From: Gemmatimonadota bacterium
GTDB taxonomy: Bacteria > Gemmatimonadota > Gemmatimonadetes > Longimicrobiales > Gaopeijiaceae
Length of the DNA stretch: 64,000 nucleotides
NCBI GenBank assembly: GCA_022827345.1
Contig: JAJDTB010000038.1
Span: forward strand, 1-64,000
Reading direction: 5' to 3'
Position numbers and translations under genes: made by a program. Each line of letters starts with the position of its first letter. Positions within the stretch are counted from its first letter, which is position 1. Under the pieces are notes generated by a model. It did no database searches. It was not told where the DNA came from and saw nothing but the letters and a program-made list of their open reading frames with translations. Positions 9,389-21,696 of this stretch are shown in pieces.

Positions 9389-12331
9389 CTAGAACACCAC
9401 CTCGGCACCAACCCTGAAGGCCCGGTTCGGAGACAGGGTAATGCTGCTCTCACCCCCCAGCTCGAGACCGCCGAGGGTAATCCCGCTGAGCTCTCCGTCG
9501 ATCATCCGGTTGCGGGACCAGATCCACAGGTTGCGGCCGTTTACGTAGAGCGTCGCCCGGCTGGCGCCCAGGGGGTCGGCCCAGTCGTCGGGCAGGGTGT
9601 AGCGCACGGCCACCTCGCGAAGCTTGAGGTAATCCCCGTCGTAGAGGAAGGCGCTGCGGGCGGTGCTCTGGCTGTACCTGCCGTGCACGGTGCCGTCGGT
9701 TCCGTACTGGGTGGGGAAGGCGTAGGGGCACCCCTCGGCCGCCGCGGCTTCGGTGCCGCAACGCACCAGTTCACGGCGGTAGATGCCGTTGAAGGTCGCC
9801 CAGATGGAGCCCCAGTCGAAGACGTGGTGGCCGGCCGCCCAATCCGCGAGGGCGGTGATGGTCAGGTGGCTGCCTATCGAAAGGGTGGTGTTGGCGCCGC
9901 CGCTCTTGTCGGGCACCGGGAACGTGCCGGTGAAGTTGCGGACCGCGGCGTCGGGCAGACCGTCCCCGTTCGAGTCATCCGGCATGGTGACCCACCACGC
10001 GCCCACGGGGCCGCCGCGGCAGGTGTCCAGGTTTTCCGGCTCGGAGACGCTCCAGCACCCGGTCACGCGCTTCTGGTCGCTGTCGACCGAGAAGTCCGCC
10101 ACGCCGCCCATGTCCGTAACTTCGTTGTGGTTGTAATGGAACGTCGCGCCGAGACTCCAGGCCAGGCGCTGCGCGTTGATCAACTGCAGGTTGAGCGCCG
10201 CTTCAACGCCCCGGTTGAGGATCTCGCCAACGTTCTCCTGCTGGGTCCCCTGGCCGGTGACCGGAGCCCGTGGCACCAGGAAGAGGGCGTCGGTGGTGCG
10301 GGCGTCGTAGACGGTCAGGTCGAGTCCGATCCGGTTGTCCCAGAGCGCCGCGTCGATCCCGGCCTCGACCGTGGAGGTGGTCTCGGGGCGCAGGTCGGGG
10401 TTGCCGGGATTCGCGAACCTGGGGGCCGACTCGCCGCGGAACGGACTGGCCGAGAAGGTCCGATCCTTCAGGAAGGCGCCCGGGAACTTGCCGGTCTCCC
10501 CGTACGCCGTCCTGATCTTGAGCTCGTCCACCAGGGGCACATTCACATCTTCCGACAGAATGTACGATGCCGTCGCCTTCGGATAGAGCTCGGTGTCGAT
10601 GTTGTCCCCGAAACTCGATCCCGCGTCGACGCGGAAACCGCCGCCGAGGTAGAGCTTGTCCCACAGACTCAGCTGCTCGTCCAGGTATAGCCCGCCACTG
10701 AACACTTCGAGGTTCGCCTCGCCGGCGATAATGTCCGCCGCGGTATGGAAATGGTAGCTTCCCGGCAGGCCGAAGGTCCGCCCGTTCGCGTTGATGATGC
10801 TCTCTTCCTGGCGGAATCCCTGCACGCCCACGGTCAGCGTGGAGGCGATCGCGCGGCCGGGACCCGCCCACGCGTAGGTCGTCCCGGCGTCCAGCGACAC
10901 GGACGTGAATGACCGATCGCGGCGGTTGAGCTGACCAGCGGCCTCGCCGGGGGTGAATCCGATCGGCTCGTGCAGCCGCTGCTGGTTCGTCCGGTTGTCG
11001 GTCCCCACCGTGACTTTGGCAGACAGTTGGTCGCGGACGTTCCAGCGGATGCCCGTCGACAGGATGAAGCGGTTGACCCATTCGTCGATGTCCGGCAGGA
11101 GGAAGATGTCCAGTGCCTCCTGGAGGGTGGAGGCGCCGGAGAAAAAGAGGGCGTCGCCGACCTCGAAGGTGGTCAGGGGATCCCCGATCGAAGCGCCGTT
11201 GTAGAGGCGCTGGAAGTTGTGGCGGACGTAGCTGCCCGAGAAATCCAGGGTGAAGTCTTCGCTAAGCGACGCCTGCAGGCCTCCCCGGAGGCTGTAGTTG
11301 GTGCTCCCGTCCTTCGGCTGGGTGCCGGTGCGGTCCTCCAGGCGGCCGCTGACGCTGTAGGTCACGTCCGCCGTTCCCCCGGACACTCCCAGGTAGTAGT
11401 TCTGCGTGTGGCCGTTCCTGAAGTAGAGATCGCGCAGGAAGGTCTCGGCCACTTCGCCGGACTCCACGCGCTCGGGAAAGACCAGACCCGTGTCGAAGAT
11501 GTACCTGAGTTCGGCCATCTCGATCCCCTGTTCGACGCGTGCCGTGATTCTCGCCGTCCCCGGGGCCCCCTTCTTCGTGAAGATCTGAATCACGCCCGTA
11601 GCCGCGTCCGATCCGAACAGTGTCGATGCCGCGCCTCCCCTGGTGATCTCGATCCGGTCGATGTCGGTGGTCAGCAGGTCCGCCAGGGCCGACGACTGCT
11701 CACCGCCCGTGATCGCCGACGTGGCCTGATCGTTGTCCACGCGCACGCCATCGACGTAGATGACCGGAGTCTGGGCGCCGAACACCGACGAGACCCCCCG
11801 GAAACTGATGAGCGATCCCGTCCCCGGATTCGCCGACGTCGCGCTCACCGTAGCACCTGTCACGCGGCCCTGCAGCAGCTGGTCAACGGATTGGACCGGC
11901 GCGAATTCGAAGTCATCCGCGGATAGCACCTCGACCGAAGTGCCGAGCGCCCGCCGCCGCGTTTCGGCGCCCAGACCCGTGACGATGATCTCGTCGAGGG
12001 CGATCGCCGTCGGCGACATCTCGATTTCAAGCGTGGCCGTCTGCCCGGCCGTAACCGGGACGGTCTGCTCCACCGCGTCGTAACCGAGCATCGTGACCTG
12101 CACCGTGTGCTCGCCGGCAGGCACATTCAGCAGCACGAAACGACCGGACGGGCTGGTAAGTTGGCCGATCCTGCTCCCTGCCACCACCACCTCGGCGTTG
12201 CCGAGCGGCCGCATGGACACACCGTCCAGGACCCGCCCCTGAATGACGCCGGTCTGGGCCTGTGCCGGTGCCGAACCGACCGCCAGCGCCATTAGCATGG
12301 TGAAGCCGGCGACAGTCACCTTCCCATGCAA
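9389..12331 (-). CDS. SusC/RagA-family TonB-linked outer-membrane protein (copy 1)
   Basis: About 980 residues. Order: signal peptide ending AQAQ, a carboxypeptidase-regulatory-like/CNA-B domain (GVIQGRVLDGVSMRPLGNAE...), plug domain with the SusC-type PVIYVDGVRV, then a long barrel ending SPNRAFRVGAEVVF with terminal Phe. It would import large ligands with TonB energy and a SusD lid. The start is uncertain: TTG 12331 gives a good signal peptide (HGKVTVAGFTMLMALAVG); GTG 12319 and TTG 12397 are alternatives. It follows susD by about 100 bp. Compared with the second copy, an extra loop with two Cys (GCWSVSEPENLDTCRGG) is inserted before a calcium-type DSNGDG loop. Confidence 0.9.
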   Translation of the reverse strand: MHGKVTVAGFTMLMALAVGSAPAQAQTGVIQGRVLDGVSMRPLGNAEVVVAGSRIGQLTSPSGRFVLLNVPAGEHTVQVTMLGYDAVEQTVPVTAGQTATLEIEMSPTAIALDEIIVTGLGAETRRRALGTSVEVLSADDFEFAPVQSVDQLLQGRVTGATVSATSANPGTGSLISFRGVSSVFGAQTPVIYVDGVRVDNDQATSAITGGEQSSALADLLTTDIDRIEITRGGAASTLFGSDAATGVIQIFTKKGAPGTARITARVEQGIEMAELRYIFDTGLVFPERVESGEVAETFLRDLYFRNGHTQNYYLGVSGGTADVTYSVSGRLEDRTGTQPKDGSTNYSLRGGLQASLSEDFTLDFSGSYVRHNFQRLYNGASIGDPLTTFEVGDALFFSGASTLQEALDIFLLPDIDEWVNRFILSTGIRWNVRDQLSAKVTVGTDNRTNQQRLHEPIGFTPGEAAGQLNRRDRSFTSVSLDAGTTYAWAGPGRAIASTLTVGVQGFRQEESIINANGRTFGLPGSYHFHTAADIIAGEANLEVFSGGLYLDEQLSLWDKLYLGGGFRVDAGSSFGDNIDTELYPKATASYILSEDVNVPLVDELKIRTAYGETGKFPGAFLKDRTFSASPFRGESAPRFANPGNPDLRPETTSTVEAGIDAALWDNRIGLDLTVYDARTTDALFLVPRAPVTGQGTQQENVGEILNRGVEAALNLQLINAQRLAWSLGATFHYNHNEVTDMGGVADFSVDSDQKRVTGCWSVSEPENLDTCRGGPVGAWWVTMPDDSNGDGLPDAAVRNFTGTFPVPDKSGGANTTLSIGSHLTITALADWAAGHHVFDWGSIWATFNGIYRRELVRCGTEAAAAEGCPYAFPTQYGTDGTVHGRYSQSTARSAFLYDGDYLKLREVAVRYTLPDDWADPLGASRATLYVNGRNLWIWSRNRMIDGELSGITLGGLELGGESSITLSPNRAFRVGAEVVF

Positions 12332-12435
12332 ACAAGAGCCGGCCGACGGAGCCCGAAGGCCCCGCCGGCCGGAGTTCTCCACGCCGCCGCGCAACAAGAC
12401 CAGTGCCCTGACGCCGACGACAGCCTGCCAGCCGC

Positions 12436-13911
12436 CTAGTTGAACGGCGACGCGTTGTTCGCTACGAGCACCTTGTTCATGTCCACATGGATGGTCACCT
12501 GCGTCTCGATGAGGGGCACCCCGGGGTCGACGCCGTCGTACAGCGCGAGCGGCGTGTAGATGTCCATGGCGTAGCGTGGATTCTGGGGTATGTAGCCGGG
12601 CACAACCGGGGTTGTACCGGGATCCCCTTCGTTGATGTTGTCGTTCTGATCGATCTCGCGCAGCATCATCGGCAGTTTGATGCCGAGATCGGCAAGCCGG
12701 CGGCCCTCCAGAAGCATGATCTCCTGACGGGCCAGCCAGAGTGAGTGCCAGAGTTCGTCTGCGCTCGCAAGACCGGCAATGCTGTCCGCGTCCAGCGACG
12801 TGCCCGAGATATTGGGAATCTCAAGGCCGTCAGCGGGCCGGTCCAGAACCAACCCGGCCCGGTAGGGGCTGTCGGCGTCCGCACGGATCAGGATTTCCTT
12901 GCTTCTCGGGCGAAGGCTCAGGTCCGCGTTGCGGCGCTCGTCGATATCATCGAACGACACCATCCCCCGCGTGCCGGCCAGGGTGATCGCGCTCGCCAAC
13001 TGGGTGCGGGCGTCTGGAAGATTGCCCGACGCCAGCGCGATCTCCGCCAGGATCAGGTGCATTTCCTCGGCCTTCGCGACCGGTATCGCCGCCTCCCTGT
13101 CGGTGTACTTGGGGTCGAGAAAGTCCAGCCTTGGAAGGGGCTGCATCTCCTGAAGTGCCCGAAGCACGAGGAACGCCACCGGCGTATTGGAAATGGAGGT
13201 GGCGTCGTACCCCTGGCTGAAGAGGAGCATGGGGTCCGCGGACAGCGCGGCGTTGGCGGCCGAGCCCGCGGCTCCCGCGTCACCCAGCAGTCGGTGAGCC
13301 CTCGCCAGGGCCGCATGCGCCTGGGGTCCGAATCCCGTCGCCGCCTGTAGGTCGGTAACCGCTTTGCCCAACGCCACCGACGCAGCCTGCGGCGCTCCAT
13401 CCTCCTCGTGCGGAACGTGGGAGAACACCTCACCCATGGTCAGGTAGGCCATTCCCCGGTAGTAGTGTGCCTCCCCGACCAGCTGGGGCGGTGCACCGGC
13501 ATCCTGGGGCGCAATCTCGTCGATGACGAAATCGGCCAGGGCACGTAGCTCCTGAACATTCCAGTAGGCTCCGCTGGCGCTCGTCCCCGTTGAATTGACC
13601 AGGTCGGGGGTGACCTCGTGGGGTTCGTCCATGTCCACGACGATGCCGGTGCCGTGGATCGAGTAGTTGTCGCTGATGACTTCCGCCGCAACCACATAGG
13701 CGTTGATCATGCGGGCAAACTGCGCCCGCAGCCCCGGCAGGAGCGCCGCCGTGGGGTTGGTGGCCTCGGCCAGGTCTTCGTCGGTTGTAGTCGGATTGTT
13801 CACCTGGGTCGGATCGATGGCATCGCAGGCGGCCATCGCCAGAACGGCCAGAAGGGCGCCGACAATCCCTCTCCCGCTCTTTCCGGGGGTCGGCATGTTC
13901 TCGCTGATCAT
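12436..13911 (-). CDS. SusD/RagB-family outer-membrane lipoprotein
   Basis: About 491 residues. An N-terminal signal peptide ends at a lipobox-like LAMAAC (Cys about 29), followed by DAIDPTQVNNPT, a typical start of mature SusD-like proteins, then TPR-like helices with an AHYYRGMAYLTMGEVF helix. It should cap the SusC barrel and bind ligand at the surface. Three in-frame ATGs are possible: 13935 (overlapping the preceding susC stop as TAATG), 13920 and 13911; an AAGGAG at 13922-13927 lies 10 nt before 13911, so I chose that one. It is sandwiched between two susC genes on the same strand and is the only SusD in the window, so it may serve both. Confidence 0.85.
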   Translation of the reverse strand: MISENMPTPGKSGRGIVGALLAVLAMAACDAIDPTQVNNPTTTDEDLAEATNPTAALLPGLRAQFARMINAYVVAAEVISDNYSIHGTGIVVDMDEPHEVTPDLVNSTGTSASGAYWNVQELRALADFVIDEIAPQDAGAPPQLVGEAHYYRGMAYLTMGEVFSHVPHEEDGAPQAASVALGKAVTDLQAATGFGPQAHAALARAHRLLGDAGAAGSAANAALSADPMLLFSQGYDATSISNTPVAFLVLRALQEMQPLPRLDFLDPKYTDREAAIPVAKAEEMHLILAEIALASGNLPDARTQLASAITLAGTRGMVSFDDIDERRNADLSLRPRSKEILIRADADSPYRAGLVLDRPADGLEIPNISGTSLDADSIAGLASADELWHSLWLARQEIMLLEGRRLADLGIKLPMMLREIDQNDNINEGDPGTTPVVPGYIPQNPRYAMDIYTPLALYDGVDPGVPLIETQVTIHVDMNKVLVANNASPFN

Positions 13912-13934
13912 ATTCTTCATTCTCCTTGATCTCA

Positions 13935-16844
13935 TTAGAACACCACCTCGACACCGAGCTTGAAGATCCGGTTCGGGGACAGAGTTATGCTGCTCTCGCT
14001 ACCGAGTTCCAGCCCGCCGCCGTTGCTGGTTCCGCTGAGTTCGCCGTCGATCAACATGTTGCGGGACCAGATCCAGAGATTGCGGCCGGTCGCGTAGACG
14101 GTCGCACGGCTGGCATTGACGAGGCCGGCTACGCTCTCGGGGAGTGCGTACCGCACCGCGACTTCGCGGATCTTGAAGTAGTCGCCATCGTAGAGGAAAG
14201 CGCTGCGGGCGGCACTCTGGCTGTATCTGCCGCGCTCGGTCCCGTCGGTTCGGTATTGAACCGGGAAGGCGTAGGCGCAACCCGCACTGGCACCCTCTTC
14301 AGTACCGCAACGGATGAGTTCACGGCGATAGATGCCGTTGAAGGTGGCCCACACCGACCCCCAGTCGAAGACATGGTGGCCGCCGGCCCAGTCGGCCAGG
14401 CCACTGATCGTAAGGTTGTTCCCCACCGAGATCGTGGTGTTGATCCCGCCATTCTTGTTGGGCGATGGGACGGTGCCGTTGAATTCGCGCTCGGAGCCAT
14501 CGGTCAACCCGTCGCCGTTGGTATCCACCGGAGTGGTCAGCCACCAGGCACCGATCGGCCGTCCCTCGGAAACACGCTTCCCGCTCCCGACAAAGAAATC
14601 GGCGACACCACCCATGTCGGTCACTTCATTCTCGTTGTAGTTGAAGGTGCCGCCGACAGACCAGGCCAGCTGCTGACTATTGAGCACCTGGACCTGCAAG
14701 GCCACCTCCATCCCCCGGTTCCAGATCTCGCCCACGTTCTCCTGCTGCGTTCCCTGCCCGGTCACGGGCTGGCGCGGCACCGAGAAGAGCGCGTCTGTAG
14801 TGCGGGCGTCATAGACGGTCAGGTTGAGCCCGATCCGGTTGGCCCAAAGCGCCGCGTCGATGCCGGCTTCGACCGTGGAGGTCTTTTCGGGCTTCAGATC
14901 CAGGTTGCCCGGATTCGCGAAGCGGGGCGCCGACTGGCCCCTGAACGAGCTGGCCGAGAATGTCCGGTCCTTCAGGAAGGCCCCGGGGAATTTCCCGGTC
15001 TGGCCAAACGCCCCTCGTATCTTCAGCTCGTCGACAAACGGGATTCCCACATCCTCCGAGAGAATGTACGACCCGGTTGCCTTGGGGTAGAGTTCGGTGT
15101 CGATGTTGTCTCCGAAGCTCGATCCCGCGTCGATGCGGAACCCTCCGCCAAGGTAGAGCTTGTCCCACAGGCTCAACTGCTCGTCCACGTAGAGGCCGCC
15201 GTTGAACACTTCGACATTCCCCTCAAAAGCCGTGATCGTCGCCGCATCGTCGAAGTCGAAGGTGCCGGGGAGAGCAAACTCCTGCCCCTGGGCGTTGATG
15301 ATGCTCTCCTCCTCGCGGAAGCCCTGCACACCAACGGTCAGTTGGGACCCGAGCGTGCCACCGGGACTCTCCCAGCTGTAGGTCGCACCGGCATCCATCG
15401 AAACCGAGGTGAAGGACCGATCCCGGCGGTTGAGTTCGCCGGTGGGCTCCCCCGGAGTGAATCCGATGGGCTCGTAACGGCGCTGCTGATTGGTGCGGTT
15501 GTCGGCACCCACGTTCAGCTTGGCGGTCAGGTCGTCCCGGATGTTCCAGCGCGCGCCCGTGGAAAAGATGAACCGGTTGACCGACTCGCTGATGTCGGGC
15601 AGGAGGAAGATGTCCAGCGCCTCATGCAGCGTGGACGCTCCGGAAAAGAAGAGGGCGTCACCGACTTCGAAGGTGGTCAACGGGTCCGCGATCGCCGATC
15701 CGTTGTAGAGGCGGGCGAAGTTGTGGCGGACGTAGCTGCCCGAGAATTCCAGGGTGAAGTCCTCGGTGAGCGACGCCTGCAGACCTCCGCGCAGGTTGTA
15801 GTTGGTGCTGCCGTCGTTGGGCTGGGTGCCGGTTCTGTCTTCGAGCCGGCCGCTGACGCTGTAGGTCACGTCGGCCGTGCCCCCCGTGACGCCCACGTAG
15901 TAGTTCTCGGTGGTCCCCTGCTTGAAGTAGAGGTCCCTCATGAAGGTCTCCTCGATCTCCCCGGACTCGACCCGTTCCGGGAAAATCAGACCCATGTCGA
16001 AGATGTTCCAGAGTTCGGGCACCTCGATGCCCTGCTCGACCCGCGCAGTTATCCGCGGCGCCCCCGGAGTCCCCTTCTTGGTGAAGATCTGAATGACCCC
16101 TGTGGCCGCGTCCGAGCCGAAGAGCGTCGACGCGGCGCCCCCTTTTGTCACCTCGATCCGCTCGATATCGCTGGTGAGCAGGTCCGACAGCGCCGAGGAC
16201 TGCTCCCCCCCCGTCCCCGCTGCGGTCGCATGGTCGTTGTCCACCCGCACGCCGTCCACGTAAATGACCGGTGTCTGGGCGCCGAATACCGAGGACGCGC
16301 CCCGGAAACTGATCAGGGCACCCGTGCCGGGCTGGGCGGAGGTTGCGCTCACGGTGGCCCCGGAGACGCGCCCCTGCAGCAGCTGGTCGATGGACTGTAC
16401 CGGTGCCAGTTCGATGTCGTCCGCGGACAGTACCTCGACCGAGGTGCCGAGTGCGCGGCGGGTGGTCTCGGCACCCACACCGGTAACCACGATCTCGTTC
16501 AGCGAAATAGCCGTCGAGGACATCTCGATGTCGATGCTGGCCGTTTCCCCCGCGGACACCGTGACGGTCCGCTCCGTCTCGGTATACCCGATCAGGGTAA
16601 CCCGCACGGTGTGCTCGCCGGCGGGCACGTTCAGAAGCACGAAGCGTCCGGACGAATTGGAGATCTGCCCGATCCCGGTACCCTCTACCAGGACCTGGGC
16701 GTTGGCGAGCGGGCGCTGTGAGGCGCCGTCCAGGACCTGTCCCTGGATCACGCCCGACTGCGCCTGGGCCGGCGCGGCGGCTACCGTCAGCGCCACCAGC
16801 GCAAACAGGCCGGCAGCGCCCTTGATAAGTCGTTTGAATTGCAT
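13935..16844 (-). CDS. SusC/RagA-family TonB-linked outer-membrane protein (copy 2)
   Basis: 969 residues from ATG 16844, which has AGGAAGGA just upstream. Signal peptide MQFKRLIKGAAGLFALVALT...AQAQ, then GVIQGQVLDGASQRPLANAQ (carboxypeptidase-regulatory-like domain), plug with PVIYVDGVRV, beta-barrel, and the C-terminal SPNRIFKLGVEVVF ending in Phe. It is clearly a paralogue of the copy at 9389-12331: long blocks are identical or nearly so in the plug, in QGTQQENVGEI and at the C-terminus. It is the first gene of the susC-susD-susC set; a 174-bp gap separates it from gyrB upstream. Start choice: the open frame continues 52 codons further but lacks any signal-peptide character there. Confidence 0.93.
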   Translation of the reverse strand: MQFKRLIKGAAGLFALVALTVAAAPAQAQSGVIQGQVLDGASQRPLANAQVLVEGTGIGQISNSSGRFVLLNVPAGEHTVRVTLIGYTETERTVTVSAGETASIDIEMSSTAISLNEIVVTGVGAETTRRALGTSVEVLSADDIELAPVQSIDQLLQGRVSGATVSATSAQPGTGALISFRGASSVFGAQTPVIYVDGVRVDNDHATAAGTGGEQSSALSDLLTSDIERIEVTKGGAASTLFGSDAATGVIQIFTKKGTPGAPRITARVEQGIEVPELWNIFDMGLIFPERVESGEIEETFMRDLYFKQGTTENYYVGVTGGTADVTYSVSGRLEDRTGTQPNDGSTNYNLRGGLQASLTEDFTLEFSGSYVRHNFARLYNGSAIADPLTTFEVGDALFFSGASTLHEALDIFLLPDISESVNRFIFSTGARWNIRDDLTAKLNVGADNRTNQQRRYEPIGFTPGEPTGELNRRDRSFTSVSMDAGATYSWESPGGTLGSQLTVGVQGFREEESIINAQGQEFALPGTFDFDDAATITAFEGNVEVFNGGLYVDEQLSLWDKLYLGGGFRIDAGSSFGDNIDTELYPKATGSYILSEDVGIPFVDELKIRGAFGQTGKFPGAFLKDRTFSASSFRGQSAPRFANPGNLDLKPEKTSTVEAGIDAALWANRIGLNLTVYDARTTDALFSVPRQPVTGQGTQQENVGEIWNRGMEVALQVQVLNSQQLAWSVGGTFNYNENEVTDMGGVADFFVGSGKRVSEGRPIGAWWLTTPVDTNGDGLTDGSEREFNGTVPSPNKNGGINTTISVGNNLTISGLADWAGGHHVFDWGSVWATFNGIYRRELIRCGTEEGASAGCAYAFPVQYRTDGTERGRYSQSAARSAFLYDGDYFKIREVAVRYALPESVAGLVNASRATVYATGRNLWIWSRNMLIDGELSGTSNGGGLELGSESSITLSPNRIFKLGVEVVF

Positions 16845-17018
16845 GGAGTCCTTCCTTCTCGAGGTGATTGAAGTCGTGATAAGCCTGCTGATACTGCTAC
16901 TCCGTCGACAATAATGGGTTCGTCTTCGGCCTCCCTTCCTTACTGCACAGAGCTTCGAATCGAGGACGTGCAAGATAGTGCACTGCCTTCCCTGCAGCAC
17001 ATCCGGCCAGCCCGCGGT
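16845..17018 (-). promoter_or_regulatory. Likely promoter region for the susC-susD-susC operon
   Basis: 174 bp between the end of gyrB and susC copy 2, noticeably less GC-rich than the surrounding genes. On the minus strand TATCTTGC (16977-16970) lies 126 bp before the susC start; a similar TAyCTTGC occurs upstream of ssb (21588) and of the DtxR-type regulator (53283), so it may be a minus-10-type element. I see no convincing minus-35 or rho-independent terminator for gyrB here. Confidence 0.3.
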
Positions 17019-19331
<2,313 letters not shown>

Positions 19332-19335
<4 letters not shown>

Positions 19336-20483
19336 GCCTCGATCACTCCGCCGTGGATGCGCCACCGCTCCAGAGGCCGCCCCGGCAGCCTGACGTCCGA
19401 TTCCTTGGGGACCGTCATGATCACCTGCCCCGTCACCTCTTCCTCGAGCAGCGTCATTACTCGGCCCGAACGCCCGGTGTCCAGCTCGGCGAAGGCGTCG
19501 TCGAGCAGCAGGATCGGCTCCGCGCCGCGCTGCCTGCGGATGGTGGCTGCCTCGGTGAGGCGCAGGGCCAGGGCGGCTGTGCGGCGCTGGCCTCCCGACC
19601 CGAAGCCCCGCAGCGGCACGGTCCGCCCTCCTACCCCGACCGCGAAGAGAAGTTCGTCGCGATGGGGCCCCGCGCCGGTGGTGCCGCGCCTCAGATCGTT
19701 CTCCCAGGACTCGTCGAGCCGAGTCCGGAATCTCTCCCGCACGGCCGCCTCGTCGGACGGCGACGGGGAGGAACCCCCGGCGTCGCCCGCGTCACCCAGA
19801 TTCGGCCGGTAGGACATCGTCGCCGACTCGCCGTCCGAGATGGCGCCGTAGTAGTCGGCGAACGCCCCGGCCCACTCGGTCGCCCACGCCTGGCGCAGGC
19901 AGGTCACCGACGACCCGGAATCCACCAGGCCGCTGTCCCAGGCCCGGATCCAGTCCTGCCGTCCGGCGGCCGTGCCGCCAGCCGTTCGCAGTGCCGCGTT
20001 CCGCTGTGCGAGCGACTTGCGGTACTCCAGGAGGGCGTCCACGTAGCCCGGACGGTTCAGTGACAGCACGATGTCCAGGAACCGCCGGCGCACGCCCGGC
20101 CCATCGTTGATCAGCCGCACGTCGGCGGGAGAAAACACGACCGCGCCCAGCCTGCCGAGGGCGGCCGATATCCTCAGGGAGTCGTTTCCGTCCACCGTCA
20201 CCTTCTTGTTCTTTCTCCTGCAGTCGAACCCCGCCGCCACCGTTGTCCGGGCACTTCCTTCGACGCTGCCCCGCAGGTAGAAGACGTCTTCCGAGAAGGC
20301 GGCCAACTCGCGGTCGGCGGCCCCGCGGAAGGACCGGAAGCTCTCCAGATAGTAGACCGCTTCCAGCAGGTTCGTCTTGCCTTGCGCGTTGTCGCCGACG
20401 ACCGCCACTCCCTCTGGCGGGAAGTGGAGTTCCTGGATGCCCAGGTTGCGGAAGTGGCGCAGTTCGAGTTCCCTCAAGACCAC
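19332..20483 (-). CDS. recF: DNA replication/repair protein RecF
   Basis: About 383 residues. SMC-like ABC ATPase: ELELRHFRN at the N-terminus, Walker A GDNAQGKTN (about residues 30-38), signature GSGGQRRTAALALRL, Walker B LLLDDAFAELD. It would help RecA loading at single-strand gaps with RecO and RecR. The start is not certain: GTG 20483 and TTG 20477 fit the family N-terminus; the frame stays open to 20582 but the added residues do not resemble RecF. dnaN and dnaA, which often precede recF, are not here; the upstream gene is a crotonase that ends 95 bp away. Confidence 0.93.
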
Positions 20484-20578
20484 GAAATGGAACGGAAGCG
20501 AGGTGTGCCGTACATCCTTTAAATGTAACAGGATCGGCCGGCATTCCGGGCCTGCGGGCAAGCCGCTTCCGGTGGCTC

Positions 20579-21364
20579 TCAACTACCCGTGAAGCTCGCC
20601 TTTCGCTTCTCCAGAAAGGCCGCCATCCCCTCCTTCATGTCCGAGGTCGAGGCCAGCACCCCGAACAGCGTCGATTCGAGCGCCTGGGCGTGGTCCATCG
20701 GACTCTCCACCGCTTCGTAGATCGACTTGAGGGCCATCTCGAGCGCGACGGGCGCGTTGCGGATGATGCGCCGGGCCAGTGCCGTGGAACGGTCCATCAG
20801 CTCCTCGTGGGGGACGACGATGTTGGCAAGGCCGATCGCGGCCGCCCGGTCGGCGTCGATCATGTTGCCCGTCAGGATCATCTCGACGGCGCGGCCCAGG
20901 CCGACCAGACGGGTCAGGCGCACCGTCCCCCCATATCCCGGGATGATCCCCAGCCCCACTTCGGGCAGGCCGAAGCGGGCCCGCTCACTGGCCACGCGGA
21001 TGTGGCACGCGATCGCCAGTTCGCACCCGCCGCCGAGCGCATACCCTCCCACGGCCGCGATGACCGGCTTGGGGAAGGTCTCGATGCGCCGGAGGATCTC
21101 CTGCCCCTCCGCGCTTATCCTCGCGCCGGTCAGCGTGTTCATCCGGGCCAGGGTGCCGATGTCGGCGCCCGCGACGAACGCCTTGTCCCCCGCACCGGTC
21201 AGGACGACCGCACGGACCGCCGCATCGTCGCGCAGGGCGGCGAACGCGCCGTCTATCTCCGCCATGACATCGGGGTTCAGCGCGTTGAGCTTGGCCTGCC
21301 GGTCGATCGTGACGGTGGCCACCGAGTCCGCGATTTCGGTCCTGACGTGGTTGCTGTCGCTCAT
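20579..21364 (-). CDS. Enoyl-CoA hydratase/isomerase family protein (crotonase)
   Basis: 261 residues. Crotonase fold with the oxyanion-hole segment AFVAGADIGTLARM and ALGGGCELAIACHIRVA, and the second catalytic segment FGLPEVGLGIIPGYGGT; both catalytic Glu residues (in GCELA and LPEVGLG) are present, as in true short-chain enoyl-CoA hydratases. It would hydrate 2-enoyl-CoA to 3-hydroxyacyl-CoA in beta-oxidation or butanoyl-CoA/PHB metabolism, acting with the 3-hydroxyacyl-CoA dehydrogenase and thiolase at 25724-27894. It is separated from these genes in the window, on the same strand, and is transcribed divergently from ssb. Confidence 0.92.
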   Translation of the reverse strand: MSDSNHVRTEIADSVATVTIDRQAKLNALNPDVMAEIDGAFAALRDDAAVRAVVLTGAGDKAFVAGADIGTLARMNTLTGARISAEGQEILRRIETFPKPVIAAVGGYALGGGCELAIACHIRVASERARFGLPEVGLGIIPGYGGTVRLTRLVGLGRAVEMILTGNMIDADRAAAIGLANIVVPHEELMDRSTALARRIIRNAPVALEMALKSIYEAVESPMDHAQALESTLFGVLASTSDMKEGMAAFLEKRKASFTGS

Positions 21365-21696
21365 TGCCGCTCATTGGTGAGGTGTACGCATTTGTGGAGC
21401 CGTCGAGGAGCGCGGCTCCCGAGCCCTGAAAGCTAGCGTCCCCCGAGTTCGCGACCAGTTTCCGGGACACGACCCCGGTCCGAACGGGATAGGATCCGGC
21501 GGCTGGCCAGGCCAGGTGGCAGCGGCTCGCAATCCGCCCGGGAGCCTCGCTGATACGGCGGACGTGGCGGTCATCGCACCCCTGCCTTACCTTGCGTGCG
21601 GCCCGTGTTGAACGTCACCGCGTTCATCGGGCGGGCAGTGTCCACCGTCCCGGCTGCACAAACCAGGGACACACGACCCAGCTTCATCGAGGGATC
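21365..21696. promoter_or_regulatory. Intergenic region between the crotonase and ssb (divergent promoters)
   Basis: 332 bp with no credible gene. It must contain promoters in both directions. On the plus strand TACCTTGC (21588-21595) about 100 bp before the ssb start resembles elements seen upstream of susC copy 2 and of the DtxR-type gene. No clear minus-35 hexamer, riboswitch or repeat was recognised. Confidence 0.3.

Noticed and set aside
13926-16721. A 931-codon plus-strand open frame opposite susC copy 2
   Set aside because: Shadow of the barrel gene; composition is that of an antisense frame and no family is visible.
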